DNA of 64,000 bases from Epiperipatus broadwayi (Eukaryota > Onychophora > Udeonychophora > Euonychophora > Peripatidae): NCBI GenBank assembly GCA_028023455.1, contig JAQFVV010012447.1, positions 744,001-808,000 of the forward strand, given 5' to 3'. The notes under the pieces are model-generated. The model was not told where the DNA came from, searched no databases, and saw only the letters and a program-made list of their open reading frames with translations. How positions within the stretch are numbered: the first letter of the stretch is position 1; the number at the start of each line of letters is the position of its first letter. The translations under genes and the position numbers were made by a program. This document shows positions 20,613 through 31,780 of this stretch, piece after piece.

Positions 20613-20869
20613 GAGTAGGCACTAGATAGGGATTTGATGCACAAGCCTTCTGGCATCCATTGATTACTCTGGTTGGTACTGAGTGGCATTACTGTATGGA
20701 GAGTTTTGCCTGTTTTGATAACAATAATGTGCTAGCATAAGAAATAGTGATCATGTGATGTTTACTGGTTTAACTACTTTTTATAGATATGGTATACAAT
20801 TGACATATATTCTTTCTTCAATAAATATTTTAAAAGAATAGGTGGCCCATCTATATTAGAACTTGTTCT

Positions 20870-21450
20870 TTGACTACACCAACCTTTATTATTATGCCTA
20901 GATTAGGGCTTGGATATTATTATGAGCTAGATTTTTAATTTGGCAAATTCTTTGTGCTAGTTCAGTTTATATACCACAGGGAAGCATGGTCAGTGAAGGT
21001 TGATTTATTTAAAGAATAATCTCTAAACATCGGTAGATCGCCTATGCTTTTAAAAAATTTATTGACAGAGGAGTGTGTCTCATGCAGTGAATGTGTGAAG
21101 AATAGTTTCTCTCATTATATATATATATATAAAATCGCTAGATTATTAATTATTCTATATATTCAAACTAATATGATTCAGGGTTACAGATAGTTAATAA
21201 TAAGGAACTTTCTCTTCCATGTGATATATAAGCTGAACTTATGCAAATAATTTGCCAATTTAAAAATCTGGCTCATTAGATCAAGTGCTAATTTACGCAC
21301 ATACAATAAAATTTGGTTTATTTAGATAATCATCTTTAAGCACAAATGGACCACCTATGCTTTAAAACATTTATTGACAGAAAGGTGTGTATCAGTTGTA
21401 GAATGCACATGTGAAGAATAATTTTCTTTTACAATATTATGAACTACAGA
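20870..21450. repeat. Family G repeats
   Basis: Two direct units share CCTATGCTTT...AAACATTTATTGACAGA, GGTGTGT and GTGAAGAATA (about 21020-21120 and 21345-21430). They are preceded by a CACCAAC...AGGTTGATTT inverted part. Related units occur at 43120-43920. Confidence 0.55.
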
Positions 21451-21589
21451 TAGTAAATACAATGTTTGTTTATTTTCAGTACATTTTGGATTTATAATGG
21501 TGATCTACTATATTTTAAGAAAATAAAAATTGATAAACAACTATGAACTAAATGGAATGCTTTTGGTAGAAATAACCTAATATTAAAAA

Positions 21590-22010
21590 TACATATGGTT
21601 ATTTGTTCAAAAAGAAATGTTTTTTTAATAATTGCATTATATCAGTTCTTACTTATGGATTTGAGTCTTGGATAATTAATAAAAAAAGCAATATGGTAAG
21701 AAGGAAATAAAAATGAAATGCTTGGATGAAAAAACAAATTGGAATCATTAAAAAAGTTAAATAACTGAAATAGAATAATAAAAAAAGATGATAGTAAATG
21801 AATTCTTGAAGTCTTAAATTGAATTACAAAAGATTGTAAAAAAACCTAGAAACAAACCACATATAAGATGAATGAATAAAAAAAGCAAGTTTATTGATGT
21901 AATATAGAGAAGACGGTCTATAGAATAGAAAAATCGGATTATACTTGGAGATAATTTTACTCTTCGGTGGATTAATAATTATTGAAACTAATGATAATAA
22001 TGATTTGTAT
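21590..22010 (+). pseudogene. RTE-type LINE, 3' fragment
   Basis: Frame-shifted translation gives TYGFESWIINKKSN, matching the TYG(A/S)ETWTL...KK block just after the reverse transcriptase of RTE-type LINEs. Later K/R-rich pieces fit the C-terminus. It ends in an AATGATAATAATGATT-like tail, typical of RTE 3' ends. The same block appears in the larger fragment at 45148-46745. It is heavily mutated. Confidence 0.65.
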
Positions 22011-22238
22011 TATCCAGAATAAATTTTAATAATTGTTAAACAATGATGTTGCTAATTTATATTTTTTTAACTTATCGTTTTGCGGAGTCATGAAATTTTT
22101 CCAGTGAATGTACTGTGTGTAGCAATATATACTTAACAAAATGATAAAATTAAACTAAATAAACAATATAAAGATTTAAAAACAAAAGTTCAAGGTTATC
22201 AAAGTTTCTTGATAATTGTCAGAGAATTGAAACCAAAA

Positions 22239-22331
22239 GCGTTGGTAGCTGAATGGTTAGCACAGCTGCTTTACAAGAAGTTGCCCCGGGGTTTGCTTCC
22301 CGGCCGACACTTTGATACATAAAAAAAAAAG
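22239..22331 (+). mobile_element. tRNA-derived SINE
   Basis: The head is GCGTTGGTAGCTGAATGG, with TAGCTGAATGG matching the A box (TRGCNNARYGG). The B-box position reads GGGTTTGCTTCCC, close to GGTTCGANTCC. A tail of CGACACTTTGATACAT is followed by A10. It is about 95 bp in all, too diverged in the anticodon and variable region to be a working tRNA. Confidence 0.75.
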
Positions 22332-22524
22332 GATTTATTAGACATTTTTTGGTCATATAAAAGAATAGGTGAAACTTTTTTATACAATGAAAATTTGACT
22401 TTAAATTGATCAAAATATTATTTTAATCTCATCTTATATTAAGAATTTAGTGACATATATATATAATATTTAAATATATGTATATTGCCTATACTAAACT
22501 TAATACAATAATAAGGGACTTGAA

Positions 22525-23080
22525 CTTGAAATTTCAAGCTCCTACACCTATCCAATTTATTTTATACAATTGATACACATGTAACCACATACATGTGAAA
22601 AAGAAATAGTCTCCAATATACATATTTCATGCTGAACCAGCACTCATCAGTTGGTCCATATCACCATCTCCCACACACACATACAATCAATGCTCAGTTT
22701 ATATTAATATAGCAAATCTTTAAACTTTAATGGGAAAACTTCAATCTTCTCCACTATCCAACTTTTCAGCAATCAATTTCACTGAAAGTTCAAGGATTTG
22801 AGGATTCCATTCTCGAATTTTCAGTAAATGAATGGCTGAAGAGTGGAAAAGATTGAAGCTTGTCCATTAAAGTTTAAAGATTTGCTCTCTTAATATAAGC
22901 TGAGCACTGATTGTATATATATGGGAGATGGTGATCTGGACCAATTGATGAATGCTGTTTCAGAATAAAATACATATATTGGAGATCATTTATCCTTTTC
23001 ACATGTATGTGATCATAGGTATCAGTTGTATAAGATAGATTGGATAGATGTAGGGAATGTGAGAATTCAAGTTCAAGCTC
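22525..23080. repeat. Large family F palindrome
   Basis: Arms of about 250 bp (22530-22772 and 22834-23075) are diverged inverted copies around a loop of about 30 bp near 22803. Shared blocks are GAGCTTGAACTTGAA, ACATACATGTGAAAA, GTGCTCAG.TTATATTAA and GCAAATCTTTAAACTTTAATGG. The left arm has an intact minus-strand hammerhead. The right arm has a decayed plus-strand one (22930-22990: TTGATGA, AAAA). Confidence 0.85.
22607..22665 (-). ncRNA. Hammerhead ribozyme, family F
   Basis: On the minus strand, CTGATGA (22650-22644) is followed by stem II GTGCT/AGCAT with a GGTTC loop, then GAAA. The short stem III is AT-ATGT-AT and the cleavage-site base is A. Inner stem I is CCAA/TTGG. The outer stem I is weaker than in the 1.8-kb copy (about three pairs). 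The core is complete. Confidence 0.75.
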
Positions 23081-23146
23081 CTTATAATATATATATATAT
23101 ATATATAACACCAAAACTGTCTAACACTATACTAGCAAAAATAAAA

Positions 23147-23491
23147 ATGCAAAACCATAAAACAATATAATACTAGATTAAATTTTAAAATTTTTACCAA
23201 AATCCTTACACAACCATGGTTTCATCTACTACAAATAGACCTTCTCAAGTGAAAATCAATCTAAAGGAAAACATATATATATATACATACAAACAAACCT
23301 TCCCATAATTCACTACAAATTCCACCTTCCCTTAATATCAAAAGAAGTCTTCATGAGATTGATAGCCTCAGAATCAAGGAGTTTTATCATCAAAGTCTCC
23401 TTTATTCTTCTTTTTGACTTCTTTTGATATTAAGGGAAGGTGGAATTTGTAGTGAATTATGGGAATGTTTAGTGATTTATGGTATAATCAA

Positions 23492-23543
<52 letters not shown>

Positions 23544-23666
23544 TTCCTTTAGATTGATTTTCACTTGAGAAGGTCTATTTGTAGTAGATGAAACCATGGT
23601 TGTGTAAGGATTTTGGTAAAAATTTTAAAATTTAATCTAGTATTATATTGTTTTATGGTTTTGCAT
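23147..23666. repeat. Nested palindrome, 126-bp outer arms
   Basis: The outer arms 23147-23272 and 23541-23666 are essentially identical inverted copies (GCAAAACCATAAAACAATAT, CACAACCATGGTTTCATC, TCACTTGAGAAGGTC inverse). Inside them a second inverted pair at about 23299-23351 and 23418-23470 (CATAATTCACTACAAATTCC, AATATCAAAAGAAGTC) surrounds a short unique core. An (AT)n tract separates the inner and outer right arms. No coding potential. Confidence 0.9.
23493..23540. repeat. (AT)n microsatellite
   Basis: A pure AT dinucleotide tract inside the right half of the nested palindrome. The left half has only about ten bases at the matching position, so the tract expanded after the palindrome formed. 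Confidence 0.9.
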
Positions 23667-23689
23667 ATATATATATCACAAAGGTTTTG

Positions 23690-23930
23690 AATTCAGACTT
23701 TCAAGTCCCCTATAGCCATCAACTCCATCTTATACAACCAATACACATGTGATAAATATAAATGATCTGGACCAACCAATGAGTGATGGTTCAGCACAAA
23801 ATACATATATTGGATATCATTTATCTTTTTCACATGTGGTCATGTGTATCGGTTGTATAAGATTGAGTGGATGGCTGTAAAGAGATTAAAGTCTGAATTC
23901 AAATCCATTTTAATTACATTGTTTAGTATA
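23690..23930. repeat. Family F foldback with decayed hammerhead
   Basis: The arms (GAATTCAGACTTTCAAGTCC, CTTATACAACCAATACACATG) and their inverse at 23840-23925 flank a plus-strand ribozyme relic. Its box reads CCAATGA, and stem II ATGGTTCAGCA is incomplete. It lies directly after the nested palindrome. Confidence 0.65.
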
Positions 23931-23939
23931 AATATACAT

Positions 23940-24185
23940 ATATTTAAATATTGTATATATCTCATTAGAAGCCAGTCAACACTTAGACCATCCCAATCAA
24001 TAATAATTAACAATTTCAAACTGTTGTCAAAGGCAACTTCCTTTTAACAATAAAGGTGAAAAACTATCTTTATTAACTATCTAACATATTTATATAGACA
24101 CTAAAGATTGCAACTTCACCACAGAGATTGAAATTATTGATAAAAAGAAGTTTAAACTTTAAACTGGTAAATATAACCTATTCTG
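23940..24185 (+). repeat. Family E repeat
   Basis: It shares with 24300-24535 and 28520-28745 the blocks AATTTCAAACTGTTGTCAA, GGCAACTTCCTTTTAACA, AATAAAGGTG, TATAGACACTAAAGATTGCA and GATTGAAATTATTGATA. About 230 bp, non-coding. Confidence 0.7.
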
Positions 24186-24299
24186 AATGCTGCCTAATAA
24201 ATAGTCATTTATAACATTACAAACTGCAATTATAATTTTCAAATTTCAAGCAAAGTATTATTTAATTAATAAGTGTAATAATGTTCAAGGCTAAATGGT

Positions 24300-24535
24300 T
24301 TGTAATTAATCATTAAAAGCCAATCAACTCTTTTAGACAATCCTAATGTCATTAACAATCAACAATTTTAAAGTGTTGTCAAGGCAACCTCTTTTTAACA
24401 GTAATGGTGAATTCCACCTTTATTTAATGGTATAATATATTTCTATAGACATTAAAGATTACAACTTGACCACAGAGATTGAAATTATTGATACAAAGAA
24501 GTTTAAATAAACCTCTTTAAACAGGTAAAAATAAA
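24300..24535 (+). repeat. Family E repeat
   Basis: A second, tandemly placed copy (AAAGTGTTGTCAAGGCAACC, GGTGAATTCCACC, GATTACAACTTGACCACAG). Ends with AGAAGTTTAAATAAACCTC. Confidence 0.7.
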
Positions 24536-27145
24536 ACTAATTTATATATTAGTTGAATTAACTATTTGTAATCTTAAAAATAAAATGGATACAAATCTTG
24601 ATGCAATATTTAGACATGTAAAATAAGATGATAACATTTTGGTTTCAAAAGTATTGAAATATATTTAAAAATATATGGATCTATCTTGGTTTTTAAAAAT
24701 AAAAAGAATAGGCAGACTGCAACATTAATGCTATTCATTGTAGCAAAAAAATTTTCAGATATTTTTGTTGAAAGATTACTTCTAATCATTGAATTAAAGA
24801 CTCAACATGATTTATTAAGAAATCAATAAGGTCTCTGCATAAGTTTTTTGTTACTAGGGACATGCAAGAATGTATTGTGTGTAAATATGTGATTTTTTTT
24901 TTTTTATTGATTCATTTGAAAATGCATGGATGTCCATGAAAATGTACTTCATGGTGAAAGTGAAAAATGTATATAACAAAAAAAAAAAACTGACATTAAC
25001 AGAAATGTATATTAACTCAACTTCATCATTAAGATAATAATCTTTTGAACATTTAAAAGACAGCTTCATCAAAATGACAGTTTGATATAACTTTTGGATG
25101 CAAAAATAAGAACATCATCTTCTTGACTTAAAGATTTACAGTTTATTAATAAATGTTGTATTGTTGCCAATTTAAAGAATAGTCTATGGACCTTCTTAAA
25201 CTTAATTGACTGAACTTACAAAAACTTTAGTATTTAATATTACAAATATGTTATCAGCCAGTTAAATGATTGTTTGAGTGAAAATGTGAATCAATGCAAC
25301 TTACCTGTAATCTTTTTTTTTGGGTGATACTACAGATTTCAAAGTGTTGTTGCTTTTACTAAGTTAACAGATAGGCTATTTTATCATAATAATATATCTG
25401 TTTCATCAAATTAGTAACATGCAGAACTCTTATTCTACTGAATTTATTGATGGAAGTGAGACATGGATTCCATCTAATATAAACTAAAATCAATGTAATA
25501 TATCTTTTAAGAATATTCTGCAATAGTCTGAAAATATAATTGCAATATCAAAAGATCAGTTAATATGCTCTTTAACTTACAGAAAGTTATTGTATTAAAT
25601 CTATTATTTTAATATAACATATTATCAAATTGAACACATGAAACAAGCAACCGATTGTCTAAAAGAAGTTTACACCAAGAAATCTTTAAAGCAATGCAAT
25701 ATTGGTTACTTTCATAGAAAGAATTTGAATGAGAAGGAATATATTACTCACCTATAATTAAATAAAATATAGGAAGTCTTTCGGAAAGAAATGTTTACTT
25801 GTAAAAAATAGTTAAATAATAGCATTGCAAGATATCTCTGCATAGTTGGGGCAGTGATAGAATGACAGATATTGGAACTTAATATCCAAGAATTACCCTC
25901 ATATCTGTCACTAGCAGTCCTCAAGCTTCTTATAAACTCCCAAGTAATAAAACCATTCAATTATTTTATTGCAAAATAGGGGGGAGGAGGGAGCAACAGA
26001 TATCATGTGAGATATGTGGACACATTTGTGGTTCATAGATTAGGTTGCATAAATATTCCAAAATTTTAAATTTTAATTAAATTTTTAAGTAATAGAAAAT
26101 TTCCAAGCAGTTTGGATGTTTTCAGATGGTCATCTATGATAAATTTATTTAGTCTACCAATTTTGGAGTTAAATTAACATTTTAGCTAGAGATTAAAAAA
26201 AAACTATGTAAGCTCATAACCAACCAATAATTGATAAGTCTGATTACATTTACTACTTCCCTTTTGGTGTGTGTGTATCATAATAGGTTTTGAACTATTT
26301 AAATATGGTGATAATTGTATCCACCTACTTTTTGCATATTATCTATTTAATCCACCCACTCAACTATACATTTATGATTAGTATGCCTATTAATTTAAGA
26401 CAATTAAATTTCAATAGTATAGATTATAAACAGTTTATCCAAAATAACAATATAACAATGTGATAGCATTAATTTTTATTATCTCAATCTGTAACCTTTG
26501 TAGGATGTAATCATATCATGAGATGTCATTCTATTACCTTTCTACATATTCCTTTATTTTGGGAGTAAGTATAATATCAGATGTTTCCACTGGGAAGATA
26601 AGGCAGGGAATAGAATGAACTGAAGAGCTACAATTAATCATGGTGTTGAAGTATCTTAGAAAGAAAAGTTTTCTGCTGAGAAAGACAACATTGTAAATTA
26701 TCAAGTAAACAGAAAAATGAAACAGCAAGTTTCTTATGTGTATGTATTTGCAGTGCACAGATGGTTTGTATAATCATCACAAAACTCATTTCTAGAGTAG
26801 TTTTTTTCTCCTCTCCCTTTTTTTTTGGGGAGTTAGAATTGCCATACTAATTTTTGAGTGGCTGCTTATTTTTATTATTAATCTCTCATAAAACACATAG
26901 ACGTCAACTTGTTTAATCTGATCTGTTAATCACACTGGAAAGAGATGATACGGTTTCTGATCTTTCTGTTTTCTCATAATGGCAATCTTTTCTATAGTGT
27001 TAGATCTTCTCACTATGTGCATGAAATACTGTCACTACCAGTTTTGTAATCACCAATCACAGCAGTCACATGATGAGTTTAAGTTTCTCTAAATTAAACA
27101 GGTTTTGTGAATTTCTGGATAACACCAATTATAAGATATATTTTT
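24536..27145. other. AT-rich DNA without recognised gene
   Basis: Short minus-strand frames (24854-25072, 25748-25960, 26534-26758) have no recognisable domain. A G-rich patch lies at 25978-25995. No family repeat was matched. Confidence 0.5.
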
Positions 27146-27146
27146 A

Positions 27147-27990
27147 AATATATCAAAGTTATTAAGTGCAAGCAGATAACATTGTAATAACATGAAAGCT
27201 AAAACCTTTGAAAGATACACTTTAAACATGCTTATGTGACAGCCAATCAGATGTAATAATGACTACATGTGGAACTCTTAATTCTAAAACTCAAGTCAGA
27301 ATTATAAGAAAAAAAAGATGGGAAGCACCTTCTTCTATGCCTAAATTTATATATAAATAAGCAAGACTCAAGCATTCTGAACTAAGAGCGTGAAGCTTAA
27401 AACACCTTCACATTTAATTCACTAAATATTATATATAAATAAACAATGCGTGAAATCTTTTGATTTACTATGAAGCAATTTTCAAATCTAATGAAATGAT
27501 AGTAACAAATGTAAATGTTTTAGAATTAAGATTTCCTCATGCAGTCATTATTACATTTGATTGGCTGTCACATAAGCATGTTTAAAGTGCATCTTTCGAA
27601 GGTTTTAGCTTTCACATTATTACAATGTTATCTGTTTGCGCTTAATAAACTTGATATATTTACATTTGTTATTATCATTTCATTAGATTTGAAAATTGCT
27701 TCATAGTAAATCGAAAGATTTCACATTGTTTATTTATATATAATATTTAATGAATTAAATGTGAAGGTATTTTAAGCTTCACACTCTTAATTCGAAATGC
27801 TTGAGTCTGGCTTATTTATATATAAATTTAGGCATAAAAGAAGATGGGTCCCATCTTTTTCTCATAGTTCTGGCTTGTGTTTTTGAATTGAGAGTTCCAC
27901 ATGCAGTCATTATTACATCTGATTGGCTGTCACATAAGCATATTTAAAGTGCATCTTTTGAAGGTTTTAGCTTTCAGTTATTAAAATATA
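27147..27990. repeat. Family D3 compound foldback
   Basis: Four D-type arms occur. A minus-oriented unit lies at 27180-27450 and a plus-oriented one at 27540-27985. Each contains CATTTGATTGGCTGTCACAT or its inverse, AAGGTTTTAGCTTTCA and GTGAAGCTT..AAACA. Hairpins vary in sequence but stay paired: AAGATGGGTCCCATCTT on the right, and a weaker GATGGGAAGCACCTTC on the left. The segments ATTTGAAAATTGCTTCATAG and inverse form an extra inner palindrome. Confidence 0.75.
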
Positions 27991-28519
27991 TTTTTAAAAA
28001 AGCATATTTAAAAATTAAACAGTTTTTTTTTCAAAATACTGTAAAATTTAAAAATTATAGTCTCTTTCTAATCTAATGTTTGAATCAATTATAATCAAAA
28101 TTATCACCACCACCCCCAAAGATGTAGGAATTTCACTAGCAAAATAAATTTAATATAATGCCTCTGGCATATATTTTCTTAAATAAAAAAACACTGTATT
28201 TAAGTAATTTGTTATAATTAAAGTAAATAAATAACTGCTTAATATGAGAGAAATAATTAAATAATTTTTAATATGATGACTAAGAAACAAACTGAAGCAA
28301 GTTTTTCATATGAAAAGTTTAATTATCTCAATTATGTCAGTTTATATTAGATTCAATACGTTTTGAAATTAAATTATTATAATAATCACAATGCCAACAA
28401 AAATTTTCAATTAAAGACATTAAAATAAACTCTCTCTCTTTTTCTGAATATATATATATATATTAATTCTAATATTCTCATGGATAAATAATGAATTCAT
28501 AGGATTATATATATATAGT
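27991..28519. other. AT-rich DNA, nothing recognised
   Basis: Contains a CT run and a short (AT) run near 28450. No gene. Confidence 0.5.
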
Positions 28520-28745
28520 AGAAACAAGTCAACACTAAGTGAATCGCAATATCAATAACAATCAACAATTTCAAACTGTTGTCAAGGCAACTTCCTTTTA
28601 ACAATAAAGGTGGGATCCCACCTTTATTAATGGTTTAATATACTTATATAGACACTAAAGATTGCAACCTGACCACAATGATTGAAATTATTGATACAAA
28701 GAAGTTTAACTAAACCTCTTTAAACAGGTAAAGATAATCTTTTCT
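28520..28745 (+). repeat. Family E repeat with perfect hairpin
   Basis: The third copy of family E. Its centre is the perfect palindrome AATAAAGGTGGGATCCCACC continuing to TTTATT. It is followed by the conserved ACACTAAAGATTGCAACCTG and ATTGAAATTATTGATACAAA. Confidence 0.75.
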
Positions 28746-29099
28746 GAATAGAAACTAATATATATAATATATATATATCTTTACAATATATATATATATT
28801 GTAAAGGGTATCTTATAACACAAATATTCCTAACAAGATCAGTCTGCTTATTGAATCCAATCCATTTGAAACTTGCATTAATAATGGGAAGGTTATTTAT
28901 TTATTATTAACACATATATACATGTACAACACATATATATATATATATATATATTTATTTATATTCACAGTGAATTAGGGAACTCACAATAAATTATTAT
29001 TTTGCAATAAATTTAATACAACCAATATTTTAGAAAATAATATTGTATATATATGCTATTTGATTAATAAATTGTAATATATTTTAACGGTCACTGAAA
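28746..29099. other. AT-rich spacer with microsatellites
   Basis: Contains short (AT)n tracts and the small palindrome around 28782-28808 (CTTTACAATAT and inverse). No gene. Confidence 0.6.
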
Positions 29100-29107
29100 G
29101 GAGCCTT

Positions 29108-29183
29108 TAACGTATCTGCCGTACGAGGGCGCCATCTAGGCATTTGAACCTAGAAAAATTTATATAGTAGGCAGATACGTAAG
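29108..29183. repeat. Small inverted-repeat element
   Basis: ACGTATCTGCC is inverted as GGCAGATACGT, with an inner CTAGG...CCTAG pair and GGGCGCCATCTAGG. It is only about 75 bp and may be the remnant of a miniature element. Confidence 0.45.
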
Positions 29184-31222
29184 TTAAGATTCAAAAATTT
29201 TTATATATATATATTATTCTGACCGTTTGCCCAATATCACTAGCTCATAGAGTAGCAGAGATTTTAAACATTTTTATAAGTTTTAATAGATTTTGATTCT
29301 CAAAATATATTAATATTTAAAATAATAAAATAAAAGAAACCACTGCCAGTAATTAACACGCAAATAGATTTTATTAACGCACATTTAAAATTGAGGAATA
29401 AATTTGTTTTTAGATTTTAACATTAATTTTTTAAAATTTAAATTCAAATTACTATTTGAATAGACTGCACAGATGGATATTTAAATTATATTTTACTTTA
29501 GCATGTTGAGCATAGATAGTCTACATAGATTTTTTTCCACTTAAAAACTTATCAAAACATTCATTCAATCTCAGACTAAAAGTTCGTAGCCAACCCAATG
29601 TCAGCTTCCAGATATATATTTGCAACCAATGTAATATGAAGATGCTAACATAAAACCATGCTGACAGAAATGTGCATCTGACAGTGTGATATTATTTGAA
29701 GGAAATGATCCGTGTCCAGAGCAGGAAAGTGCATCTGCCTGACTAAGGAATCATTTTATATAATTGTTTTAAAGAGTGCTACGTATGGGGGGAGAGCGGT
29801 CTTTCTGCCATCTTATAAATCCCTGTCCATAGAGCTAGAAGGGGTCAATGGCACAGGAAATACATCTGCGACCATTCCAACGATATGACTGCCTCTTTGG
29901 GGTCATACATTCAGTTGGGCACGTTGCCCTGTATGCTAAACACGCTTCACATTGCATTAATATAAATGTCTATATATCTCTCCACCAGCACTGACACAAC
30001 TATGAAACAAATAGTCTGAAATTAAAATCCCTTAAATTAAACATAAACAAATTTAAACTTAGTTATTAATCTTTATCCATGCAGCTATCTACACCCAACT
30101 TTAAATTTAATACATTTTAGTTAAAACATAATACACACACACAAAAAATGAAATGGAAATGATTGCTTAATCATCTGCATAAAAAATATTAACAATTGAA
30201 TTTGCATTCTTTAATTCAGATAAGAGTTCTTATTTTCAGCTATTAATTCATTGCAATTTTAGAAAAGTTCTTATTAGATAGACACAGGAGTTTATACTTT
30301 ACGGATTGAGTAGATTTAGAAGTCAATCTTCATGATCACTTTTGTAGATTTTGTCCTTCTTTGAAATGAAACTGCTACTTGCCATTCATTTGGTCAGGAA
30401 CTGTCATCCAGAGGCCTCAGCCGGTTCTCTGGAAAATTAAATTTATTGCAGACTTCCACATTGTGAAAATCTGCAATATAGCTAGTTATAACAATATATT
30501 CATAGTCAGCTCTAAGATAAGAATTATAATAATCATTTGGCTTTTATATTTTTCTTAGCCTCTTATCATCAAATTTTGGGATTCAACGAGCAAGACGTCA
30601 CTAATCCTTTCGTGTTTCAGTTACGGTCCGTGCGGTCATTTTCGTGCTTGCATTGGTCATTTAATTTCTTTGTATTCTCTTACCATTTAATTTATTTTAA
30701 GTGCTGCAAGGGTTAGTTTGCTTTAGAACAATCATTTAATTAAAAAAACAATCATTTCCATTTTCTAAGATTATAGAAATCAACATTATTTCTATTTTCA
30801 AAAATATCAAATCTTTATATCTTTACTTTTTTTACAAAAAATTACTTTCCAATATTTTTATTTTTTAAAATAGTTTTTAAAGTTGTCCATCATGCGATCT
30901 ATATATACGTTAAACAGTTTTTAAATTTCAGTTTTTAAGTTAAGTTTTTTCTTTTTTAATAAATCAATTTTTATTTATAATCCTTTTTATTTTAATTTTA
31001 AAATAATGTGAAGGCATATTATATTCCGTTACAATATATATATATATATTTAAAATTGTATATTAATTTATAGTCAGATGACTTAGGGACAGCCTGAGGT
31101 CAAGTTAGGTGGCCGTGTGTGAAAATAAAACTGATTTTATTATTCTATTTTTTTATCTGTAACAAATGAAATGTATTTAAACAATAGGCAGTTAAAAATC
31201 TAAGCATTTCAGGAGATTTACA
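29184..31222. other. Unassigned DNA with one less AT-rich patch
   Basis: The stretch at about 29570-29990 is visibly richer in G and C, with blocks such as GAAAGTGCATCTGCCTGAC and GGAAATACATCTGCGACC. These may be two related pieces, but no open frame or RNA was identified. Another less AT-rich patch (30340-30430) could be an eroded LINE fragment, but the translation is too broken to call. Confidence 0.45.
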
Positions 31223-31300
31223 CAAGCGTGGATAGTTGAGGGTCGTGTGAAAGTCCGAGTTCAAACCCTCTATATATTACATATTGAAGTGCAGGTATGA
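31223..31300 (+). repeat. Family F tail fragment with B-box-like motif
   Basis: GGTCGTGTGAAAGTCCGAGT continues to a B-box-like TTCAAACCC and a TATATATTACAT stretch. This matches the distal end of the 1.6-1.9 kb element without its ribozyme. Confidence 0.55.
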
Positions 31301-31547
31301 AAAAGCCAATACTGTAGAAAAAAATTCATTTATTAATCTAAATAAATAAATGTAACAAATAAAAATATTAAAATAAATAATCATTAAAATTTACTTGAAA
31401 TAAGTTTATCCATAAAATGTTTATTTTTTATTTGCAATTAAGAGAGAATTTATTTTACATCACTTCAGACATACATCATTTTCAATCAGTTTATATTTTG
31501 ATTGAATACAAGTATGATTTATATACTCGGATATTTAGATGTAAATT

Positions 31548-31780
31548 ATAAGGGACCTGAACACAGACTTTCAAGTTCCGTTAGCTATCTCCTCTATCTC
31601 ATATAACCGATACACATGTGAAAAAAATAAATTTGGGAGATGATAATCTGGACCAACTGATGTGTTCTAGTTCAACATGAAATAAGTACATTGGAGATCA
31701 TTTATCGTTTTCACATGTATTTGGTCATGTATATTGGTTGTATGAGATAGAGCGGATAGCTGAAGGGAGCTTTCTAGGAC
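31548..31780. repeat. Family F foldback with decayed hammerhead
   Basis: The arms (CTATCTCATATAACCGATAC and its inverse near 31725-31755) surround a plus-strand ribozyme whose box reads CTGATGT (A9 lost) before GTTCTAGTTCAACAT and GAAA. CCAA/TTGG of stem I remains. Predicted inactive. Confidence 0.7.

Larger units (their letters stand above)
20345..20775. repeat. Family B palindrome carrying two opposed hammerheads
   Basis: The arms (about 20348-20530 and 20536-20717) are near-perfect inverted copies with a tiny loop around 20533. Shared blocks are AGGCAAAACTCTCC, GAGTAATCAATGGATGCCAG, CTAGTGCCTACTCATCC and GGAGCTTTGTATCTGAGAGC. Beyond the stem, the right side continues with the family tail to CATGTGATGTTTACTGG. 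It has no coding capacity. Each arm encodes a ribozyme on its own outward strand. Confidence 0.9.

Noticed and set aside
22239-22315. Functional tRNA genes at the three SINE heads
   Set aside because: The promoter boxes are good but the anticodon and variable regions are distorted, and each is followed by a short tail and an A-run typical of SINEs.
30340-30430. LINE reverse transcriptase fragment on the minus strand
   Set aside because: A PDQMNG-like string hints at an RT motif, but stops in all frames and missing neighbouring motifs leave it unsupported.
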